DNA from: Saprospiraceae bacterium | GTDB taxonomy: Bacteria; Bacteroidota; Bacteroidia; Chitinophagales; Saprospiraceae | DNA length: 64,000 bases | Direction of reading: 5' to 3' | NCBI GenBank assembly: GCA_016715465.1 | Contig: JADKAA010000029.1 | Span: 2,108,001-2,172,000 of the forward strand | Shown here: positions 58,301 to 64,000 of the stretch, piece by piece | Position numbering within the stretch: position 1 is the first letter of the stretch | How the letters are laid out: the number at the start of each line of letters is the position of its first letter | Translations under genes and position numbers: made by a program | The notes under the pieces: model-generated | What the model saw: only the letters and a program-made list of their open reading frames with translations | Told to the model about the DNA's origin: nothing | Databases searched by the model: none

Positions 58301-60857
58301 CCCCATTTGAAGTGATGTTGGCCAACATATCCCAGCCATTTCTTTGATAATATAAAGAGTATGTGGTATTTGCAGGCAGACCGGAAATGCTAATTGATCC
58401 ATCACTTCCTTCGCATATGGTAGGATTATTCCCAACTAAGGTTGAAGGAGTTGGTGATGCAGGAAATACGACAATGTCTATTGTAGCAGGAGGTGAAGTA
58501 CATACACCTACCGATTGTGTTACACTTACCACAACATTGCCATCCATTAAACCAATGAACGTCGCACTATTCGAATTACTTGGACTTTGTAATGCCAAGA
58601 CTGCAGGGTTTGAACTAGCCCATGTATATACTGCATTGGGGGTATTGGTCACAGAAACCGTTGTGGTTGTATTGGCACAAATGGCAACTTCTGTGGCCGA
58701 AATGCCCTGTGGAGCAGCTGGTGCATTTGGATCAATAAGGGTGACAGGTCCTGAATACTCACCTGAAATACATATTCCTGATGCCAGCGATATATTCGTA
58801 TAGTTTCCTGATTCCAAATTGATAATGGTAAGGTCACCACTTCCATTTGAGGTTAAGTTTACTGAAACGGGTATACCATTCTTGAAATAATTTACCGTAT
58901 AAGTAGTGGTGGCAGCTAAACCTCCAATGGTGATTGAACCCTGATTTCCACCACAGGATGTGGGGTCTGCATATGAAACATCACCAGGAGTAGGGGGTGT
59001 ATCAATTACATTCACATTGACCGTTGAAGGAGCTGACGTACATCCAAGGTCCGTGCGTGTAACACTTATGGTATATAGACCCGCACTAACTGGCATCATG
59101 GTAGTAGAGTTTGTGGTGCTAGAAGTCAGACCTGCCTCTGGTGATGAAGCAGTCCAATTAAACGTACCAGTCTCGTTGTTTACACTCAATCCAACTATAT
59201 TACCAAGACAACTTGGATTAGGATTGGCAGATAGTCCTGAAGGAGCATTTGGATTTTCTGTTACCATAAAACTTACAGAAACACTCGTATCACTACAAGC
59301 TGGTGCTTCTGTTTTTGTATAAATTCTACGGAATGTGTGATTACCGGCACCAAAACTTGGACTGGTATAATCTTCTGTATTAAAAACTCCAGGTGCATCA
59401 GAAAATACACCATTGTTTATGCTGTACTCCCAATGATAAAAACCTGGTGAAGGGTTCGCTGTATTTCCAAGTATGGTCACGGGTCCGCTACTTCCACAAT
59501 AAGAGGTTATAGAAGGAGGTGTAATTAAATTATTGTTTATCGGACAACCGCTGCAATTACTGCCTACGGTGACCAGTACTGTATCTGAACAGCCTGTTGA
59601 TGACCACACCATAAAATAGTTGCCGGCAACGCTAAATTGACTTACATTGGTTGTAGGACTGTTTGCTGTCTCAATAAAGGCCGTGCCAGCACTGCCTTGT
59701 GCCAGCGACCAGGAACCCACACCAACTGCACTCATGCCTGCAAAGCCGGAGGCAAAACACTCAACAGGTGCTGGATCAGGTCCTGCATCTGCAAATGATT
59801 TTGTTATGGCTACTGTATCCGAACAAGTACCCGCAGTGTAGTAGTAGGTATGAATTCCATCTGCTGCTGATGAAAAATCAATATTGACTTCCCCGTTATT
59901 GGTAGACCCAATGACAGATCCAGCTGGGTTCGCACCACTTGCAGACCAGTTTCCTGATGTTGGGTTTGTACCAGTTAGCGTAACTTGTGATGGACCACAA
60001 ATCAGTACATCATTTCCACCACTCGGTTTAGGATATGCATCGATGTACAAGGTATCTTTGCATGAAAGTTTATCGGTAACAATGACCTGATAAGTACCAC
60101 CGTTTGTTGCAAAGTTTGCTGGTACAATATTTACATCCTCGCTCGTTCCATTATATCCATTAGGGCCTGACCATTGAAAAGTGAATGGACTCTGGCAGGA
60201 AGAAGCCGAAACTGAAGCATTAATACTGATTCCTTCTGCACATTCGGTCAATGCACTCAAGACGGGCGGTGTAGGTAAGATGGGAGATAGATTTCCCTGA
60301 TAATCCTGTGATGTGCCACCTATGGTAAATCCATTGGTAAAATCACCACCATTCATTCCCGCAGCACTTGAACCCGGATCGACTCCATTTTGAAATGACC
60401 TGATTCCGACTCCACAATTCGGAAATGGAGTAATGTTTACGCTAAACAATCGCACCGTGTCATTTACAGTAATGTTGTTGTAAAATGAAGTTGGTGAAAG
60501 TGTAGGTGTCACACTGTAAAAATCCAATGTCGGAGCCGCAGCCGGTGCAAGCACCGAACTGGAGATAACCCATACAAGTGGATTGACACCAGCATAGGTT
60601 TGATTGTTTTGAATTGGATTGTAATTTTGAGCAATGCTCACTGAAGAACCTGTAGGTACAACAAGTGAGTATTGTGAATTGAACTGAGCCCTTTGAGGCG
60701 CAGTGGTTGCAGATCCCGCTGTAATTACAATACAGGCATCAAATCTGCAAGAGGTGGAATTGTATTTTAGCAGGTATTTAACTCCTGTCACCTGACTGAA
60801 CCCCTGTTCAAGCAAGATAATACAAACCATAGCAATGGTTATGAGTGTAGTTTTCAT
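55398..60857 (-). CDS. Large secreted protein E: head domain, Ig-like and SdrD_B-like domains, T9SS type A sorting domain
   Basis: 1819-aa predicted T9SS cargo. A signal peptide (ILLEQGFSQ) ends at about residue 22. Residues 22-205 are the head domain shared with D and F (LKYNSTSCRFDACIVITAG, PIQNNQTYAG, GGDFTNGFTIGGTSQDYQGN). Then come PKD/Ig-like domains, one CxC module at about 435-530 (SGCPINNNLITPPSITSYCG), more Ig-like domains with TWASSNPAVL motifs, and Big_9/cadherin-like domains at about 1055-1265 (PIAHHDYVTTIQNTAVKIAI). Three SdrD_B-like domains follow at about 1270-1630 (GDYVWYDQNGNGVQNPGEPG, GNAVWYDANKND, GNLVWLDSNMNGIQDSGEP), of the calcium-binding B-type found in staphylococcal Sdr stalks. 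An Fn3-like linker (HLISWQTSNEVNLAYYEVQ) precedes the type A sorting domain (SIYPNPAINRVELGI, LPAGIYTF). Frame intact throughout. Confidence 0.9.
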   Translation of the reverse strand: MKTTLITIAMVCIILLEQGFSQVTGVKYLLKYNSTSCRFDACIVITAGSATTAPQRAQFNSQYSLVVPTGSSVSIAQNYNPIQNNQTYAGVNPLVWVISSSVLAPAAAPTLDFYSVTPTLSPTSFYNNITVNDTVRLFSVNITPFPNCGVGIRSFQNGVDPGSSAAGMNGGDFTNGFTIGGTSQDYQGNLSPILPTPPVLSALTECAEGISINASVSASSCQSPFTFQWSGPNGYNGTSEDVNIVPANFATNGGTYQVIVTDKLSCKDTLYIDAYPKPSGGNDVLICGPSQVTLTGTNPTSGNWSASGANPAGSVIGSTNNGEVNIDFSSAADGIHTYYYTAGTCSDTVAITKSFADAGPDPAPVECFASGFAGMSAVGVGSWSLAQGSAGTAFIETANSPTTNVSQFSVAGNYFMVWSSTGCSDTVLVTVGSNCSGCPINNNLITPPSITSYCGSSGPVTILGNTANPSPGFYHWEYSINNGVFSDAPGVFNTEDYTSPSFGAGNHTFRRIYTKTEAPACSDTSVSVSFMVTENPNAPSGLSANPNPSCLGNIVGLSVNNETGTFNWTASSPEAGLTSSTTNSTTMMPVSAGLYTISVTRTDLGCTSAPSTVNVNVIDTPPTPGDVSYADPTSCGGNQGSITIGGLAATTTYTVNYFKNGIPVSVNLTSNGSGDLTIINLESGNYTNISLASGICISGEYSGPVTLIDPNAPAAPQGISATEVAICANTTTTVSVTNTPNAVYTWASSNPAVLALQSPSNSNSATFIGLMDGNVVVSVTQSVGVCTSPPATIDIVVFPASPTPSTLVGNNPTICEGSDGSISISGLPANTTYSLYYQRNGWDMLANITSNGAGVAILNSLIAAEYTNFELTNAFNCVSDAFAGPVTLVDPSAVAPIGLAANPNPACTGSTVNLSLQFVPGAAYSWSASAPEAGLGSSMSNSVTMIPDQEGVYTISVIQTVAGCVSPPAEITVYVRNDCYHPDFGVTYKDIELTGDLTTNDGTLGSDYQSAIPNPLNPSACLPTIFSNGNYTFICSMVGEYNFLVPVCQGDNCVNVPLSITVLEEESVNNPPIAHHDYVTTIQNTAVKIAILANDKCQSVPNCTLDAPTVITPPAFGTYNGNTGMYTPANGFIGRDSFKYRVCQTPAIPFGNCDEEWVYIKIFPSVATNFTNAMDDYAQTTLNTALSANAVKGVKANDTDLEGNLTTVTPQSINVPGKGSLTLQLDGSYSFSPEPNFIGPVDFPYEICDDGNPMACSNATLHILVESSLPTGSIGDYVWYDQNGNGVQNPGEPGIANVQVSLFNEAGTLMAVTTSGPNGAYRFDNVIPGNYYLKFDKPSGYEVTTAFNGDPLTDSDLSSYFGLGTTGLFTLNAGEFNLSIDAGFYICSRIGNAVWYDANKNDKWETTENGINGLQVNLWRNVNGSWILWDTQITGHKPNTPSDDGWYEFCAPPGTYYVQVILPPNNKLVAVKPFIGGNPFRDSDITNSNGPVTTNSFTLAAGQNKLDLGAGFYPMAIAGNLVWLDSNMNGIQDSGEPKLSGVLVQAYEAGTNMMYGSAVTDAQGIYTIEYLPKAEMYYKFTPPAGLNATYPNMGSDVINSDVDHSNGLNTTRVFNMSPGVFNENIDLGLAAGALPVTWVKVEAQKLNDGHLISWQTSNEVNLAYYEVQAYLPNEKTFITISDKVIPKPGTESVKEYQFLNENVERIGWHHYRIRQVDFDGSESYSARVYVLNETETRLSIYPNPAINRVELGIDLENEAEIEIFVYNIKGEIISKLSYNRHFERGSHAITFEVGDLPAGIYTFNTLINGNLTSKMVVKE

Positions 60858-60879
60858 ATTATAGACCTTATTAATTAAA

Positions 60880-60932
60880 CAAAATAAAAAAAGAAAAAGA
60901 GTGTATCCCGGGGACCTAGTCCGGGATACACT
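60880..60932 (-). terminator. Rho-independent terminator after gene C
   Basis: A perfect 12-bp stem (AGTGTATCCCGG / CCGGGATACACT, 60900-60932) with a 9-nt loop. On the minus strand it is followed at once by CTTTTTCTTTTTTTATTTT. It begins 12 nt past the stop of gene C and ends only about 40 nt before the ATG of gene E, so E must have a promoter very close by or depend on readthrough. Confidence 0.8.
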
Positions 60933-60943
60933 TTATCAAAAAA

Positions 60944-63900
60944 TTATGGTATCTGTTGTATAAAGAAGTCAAAGTTTGACAAAAATCCTGTATTCAACGG
61001 GAAGAACAAAAGCTGAGCATACAACATGTTCTTATCGTCATTAGGGTTGTCATACTTGGACTTTCCATCCATGTTAAAGTCACCCGGCATATACCCAAAT
61101 GCAAAGTCATAATTGACGTTTAACGAGGTATTATCTGGATAACCAAATACGTCAAAGAAAAGCGTATTCAAGTCATCTCCAGGGTTGTCTGCCTTCACCT
61201 TGCCATTGATGTCAAAAGTTCCAGCCCATAAGGCCCTGTAACCAAACTTGACATCATTATTCATAGCCAAACCAGAGTAGTCATAGTTTGAATCGTAATT
61301 GGTTCCATAATCCCATACATCCAATTGATCAGCCTTTGTGAAGTTGACAAGTGTCATCAACTGTCTTGGGGTTTGTGGATTCAATGTCATGGAACCCAAA
61401 TGACTCCTGTGTCTGACCACGACATAATAACTGTCAACGGCCATGCCAGGGAATTTAAGTCCACTATAACCATCTAGATCAACCACGTCTCCATCTCTTT
61501 GCAACAAACCAGACCTGGTTCCTGAAATGACGGTACTATCTGCTTTAGATCTCAATTCAATGAATACCCAGTCAACAATCGCCTCTTGTCCAGTTATTGC
61601 AAACACCGCAGTTGGTGTTTTCACTGAGTCAAACCTTGCCGTGTTTGGTGTTCCACCTGGAACCACATGGTCAAATTCAGTGGAAATTTGAAGTCCCGCT
61701 TCAGTATACTTCGTTGGCGTAAACTTATATGGATCCATATTGGGAATGTACCTGGTACCTGTATTAAATCCATTGTCCCTCAATGCATCCCTCATTAGCG
61801 GTCTTCCATCTGAAGCGGTCGCACCTTGATTTTCCATCAGAGAGCCTTCAAGATATACCCTTACTTTCACGGTTAGATCAGGAATAACCAATAAATGTAG
61901 AGTGGCATCCACACAAGCTTGGACTGCATTATCGTCACATGTATTGTATATAAACTCTACCGGACCAAAGAAGTCTTTCACCGGTGTGAAAGTATACGAA
62001 CCATCTGTATTCAACACAAGGGTACCCGCAGCTACTGTTGTATTTTGTGCCGTAACGGAATGCGTATCTCCTTCAGGGTCTGTATCGTTGTCCGATACGT
62101 TGCCACTCACTGCAGTTTCTTCCTGCGTTGTATTAAAGTCGTCAGCTGCAACCGTTATATTATCAGCCGTATTATTGCTTACAGAAATGATCTGTTTTGA
62201 AGTAGCACAATTGGCTGCCTCTCCCAAAACGCAAACCTGGTAAGTCAACGTATCCTGACCTGTAAATCCAGGATCAGGCGTATAGGTGATGTTGCCTGTC
62301 ATACCATCCACCAATGCACTTCCATGATTTGGATTTATGGTGATGGTCACACCTGCCTCATCCAATGAACAACCGTTGATGACCACACACTTGTCGTTAG
62401 AGAGTGTATTGAGTTCAACTGGAGTAACCAAAAATGTGGTTGCAAAGTCAACATTGGCAACCGGCTTTCTTGCTGGATCAACATAGTCAACCACTGTGAT
62501 GGTAAGATCAGATGTTGGACATCCGGAAACCAATGGTGGCACACAAACCGGAACAGTATATCTGTAAACCCCAACCAGGTTGGATGTGAAGGTATACGTT
62601 CCGTCAGCATTCATGGTAATATTAGGTACACTGCCTGTTGGCTTGGATATCATATTTGGAGTTCCATAAGCTGTGCCACCCCCAGCACCATCATTGGTGC
62701 TTACATCTCCATCAACGGAAACGTCAACAAAGGTAGCATTGAAGTCTGGATTGGTACAGTTTACAATGGTAATGGTATCTGTAGTTGCATCGGCATCGCA
62801 ACCTGTTGTGGAACTGGTAAAAGTAAAAACCACTTTACCTGGAGCAACACTGGTAACAAGACCATTGTTGTCTATTGTAGCAACAGCTGTGTTGCTTGAA
62901 GTCCAGGTTCCAACCGATGATGAGCCAACGGTTGTGGTACCACCAACACACACTACATCAATTCCCAAAATGCTTACACTATCTGCTTCACTAACGGTAA
63001 CCGGAAGTGTAGCATCTGCTATACAACCAGTGCTGGTATCGGTAAAGGTAAAGGTAGCTGTTCCCGCTGTATTCCCGGTAACCACACCTGCATTGTCAAC
63101 GGATGCTACTCCAGCATCGCTTGATGCCCATGTACCTCCGGCTCCAGGAAAGAGTTGCGTTAACCCTCCAATACATATTTCATCAGATCCACTGATGAAT
63201 GTCGTTGGTTTGCCATTGACGGTAACGGGAGCTGAAGCCTGAGATTTACAACTGGTTGCAGAACTGGTAAATGTGAAGGTTGCAATACCTTGTCCTACTG
63301 CAGTGACAACACCACCATTGGTAATGGTCGCAACGGCTACGTTACTGGATTCCCAGGTTCCGCCTGCCGCAGGTGTCAGAGTGGTGATTTCGCCAAGACA
63401 AAGTTGATCGTCGTTTGGAGGGCTGATGCTTGGTCCTGCCTCTACAGTCAGGGCAGCACTTGGATCAGAATCGCAACCATTGGAAGCTTTTGTAAAGGTA
63501 AACGTAACATTACCCGGGGAAACCGGGGTAATGACTCCGGTATTGGTTACCGTAGCAATGGCTATGTCGCTTGAAGCCCAAGTTCCACCTACGTTTGGTG
63601 TAATATTTACCGCAACGCCCACACAGGTGTTGTTGTCTAACAAAACCGTAATTGGTTTTGGATCTACGGTAAGTTGAGCAGTTGCCGGAGAAACACAACC
63701 GGTAATCGTGTCTGTAAAAATAAATTCAGTAGTTCCAGCAGCAACACCTGTAACTGTTGATCCGCTAACGGTAGCTGTTGCTGGCGTTGTACTGCTCCAT
63801 GTACCACCTGTGGATGGTGACAGCAAAAGTGTATCTGCAATACATATATTTACATCGGGTAAAGATACCGGTGTCGGATTGTTTACGATAATCCCATCAG

Positions 63901-64000
63901 TCGGATCAGATGAACACCCTCCGTCGTTGATGAAGGTGAAAAACACGACACCTTGTGCCACAGCGGTAACTACACCACCTGGTGTAACCGTTGCCACTGC
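60944..64000 (-). CDS. Giant surface protein C, C-terminal part: BIG2-like repeats, Big_9-like domains and conserved C-terminal module (5' end beyond window)
   Basis: At least 1018 codons, open to the right edge; no true start is in the window (the GTG at 63997 is inside a repeat). Five complete BIG2-like repeats and part of a sixth are seen (NICIADTLLLSPSTGGTW, DEICIGGLTQLFPGAGGTW). They are followed by a linker shared with A and B (NCTNPDFNATFVDVSVDGDV), Big_9/cadherin-like domains (ANVDFATTFLVTPVELNTLS, AADDFNTTQEETAVSGNVSD) and the conserved C-terminal module of about 300 aa (VRVYLEGSLMENQG, GRPLMRDALR, SGLLQRDGDVVDLDG, VVVRHRSHLGSM) with two EF-hand-like motifs (GTFDINGKVKADNPGDD, GDFNMDGKSKYDNPNDD), ending FFIQQIP. 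It is a close paralogue of A and B. The terminator at 60880-60932 follows. Confidence 0.88.
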   Translation of the reverse strand, partial: AVATVTPGGVVTAVAQGVVFFTFINDGGCSSDPTDGIIVNNPTPVSLPDVNICIADTLLLSPSTGGTWSSTTPATATVSGSTVTGVAAGTTEFIFTDTITGCVSPATAQLTVDPKPITVLLDNNTCVGVAVNITPNVGGTWASSDIAIATVTNTGVITPVSPGNVTFTFTKASNGCDSDPSAALTVEAGPSISPPNDDQLCLGEITTLTPAAGGTWESSNVAVATITNGGVVTAVGQGIATFTFTSSATSCKSQASAPVTVNGKPTTFISGSDEICIGGLTQLFPGAGGTWASSDAGVASVDNAGVVTGNTAGTATFTFTDTSTGCIADATLPVTVSEADSVSILGIDVVCVGGTTTVGSSSVGTWTSSNTAVATIDNNGLVTSVAPGKVVFTFTSSTTGCDADATTDTITIVNCTNPDFNATFVDVSVDGDVSTNDGAGGGTAYGTPNMISKPTGSVPNITMNADGTYTFTSNLVGVYRYTVPVCVPPLVSGCPTSDLTITVVDYVDPARKPVANVDFATTFLVTPVELNTLSNDKCVVINGCSLDEAGVTITINPNHGSALVDGMTGNITYTPDPGFTGQDTLTYQVCVLGEAANCATSKQIISVSNNTADNITVAADDFNTTQEETAVSGNVSDNDTDPEGDTHSVTAQNTTVAAGTLVLNTDGSYTFTPVKDFFGPVEFIYNTCDDNAVQACVDATLHLLVIPDLTVKVRVYLEGSLMENQGATASDGRPLMRDALRDNGFNTGTRYIPNMDPYKFTPTKYTEAGLQISTEFDHVVPGGTPNTARFDSVKTPTAVFAITGQEAIVDWVFIELRSKADSTVISGTRSGLLQRDGDVVDLDGYSGLKFPGMAVDSYYVVVRHRSHLGSMTLNPQTPRQLMTLVNFTKADQLDVWDYGTNYDSNYDYSGLAMNNDVKFGYRALWAGTFDINGKVKADNPGDDLNTLFFDVFGYPDNTSLNVNYDFAFGYMPGDFNMDGKSKYDNPNDDKNMLYAQLLFFPLNTGFLSNFDFFIQQIP

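Noticed and set aside
63997..64000. GTG at the right edge as the start of gene C
   Set aside because: It falls within a BIG2-like repeat (AVATVTPGG) and the frame stays open to the edge, so the gene continues outside the window.

Overview
The window is chromosomal DNA from a member of the Bacteroidota, most likely from the Saprospiria or a nearby class. The evidence is type IX secretion system (T9SS) genes (a PorP/SprF protein, PorU, PorV), T9SS C-terminal sorting domains of both type A (Por_Secre_tail) and type B (gliding-motility-associated, CHU_C-like), carotenoid genes crtI and crtB, and TAnnTTTG promoter boxes. Base composition is moderately AT-rich. No RNA gene, insertion sequence, phage gene or CRISPR array was seen. 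The exact taxon is inference.

Layout. Positions 1-9300 are a housekeeping and secretion block. A PorP/SprF gene runs off the left edge and is divergent from porU (sortase). porU is followed by porV (broken by a 1-nt frameshift in this sequence) and a thioredoxin-like lipoprotein that overlaps the end of porV. These converge on a carotenoid pair, crtI-crtB, on the minus strand, whose reading frames overlap by 8 nt. A strong hairpin at 9286-9323 separates this block from what follows.

Positions 9412-64000 are almost entirely one array of huge minus-strand genes for secreted, repeat-rich surface proteins. From right to left they are: protein C (60944 to beyond the window edge), protein E (1819 aa), protein D (about 4537 aa), protein B (about 5255 aa), protein A (about 4563 aa) and the small protein F (392 aa). 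They fall into two families. A, B and C have BIG2-like bacterial Ig repeats (about 75 aa period; 41 copies in B, 18 in A), then Big_9/cadherin-like domains, then a closely conserved C-terminal module of about 300 aa with two dockerin/EF-hand-like motifs, ending FFIQQVP, FFVEQVP or FFIQQIP. A and B start with a choice-of-anchor-A-like domain; the N-terminus of C lies outside the window. D, E and F share an N-terminal head domain of about 180 aa that I do not recognise, followed by a different Ig/PKD-like repeat (about 82 aa in D) and a normal T9SS sorting domain. A further module of about 100 aa with a CxC motif punctuates D and also occurs in A and E.

The likely biology (inference) is that PorU, PorV and PorP/SprF belong to the machinery that exports and anchors long filamentous adhesins such as those encoded next door. 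D carries a fresh in-frame tandem duplication of five Ig repeats (1,230 bp), which shows how these stalks grow.

The sequence contains four apparent frameshifts (porV, A, B, D). Three are single-base changes in short homopolymers and can be repaired to give a seamless domain alignment, so sequencing error is more likely than true gene death. I annotate A, B and D as single genes across these sites.
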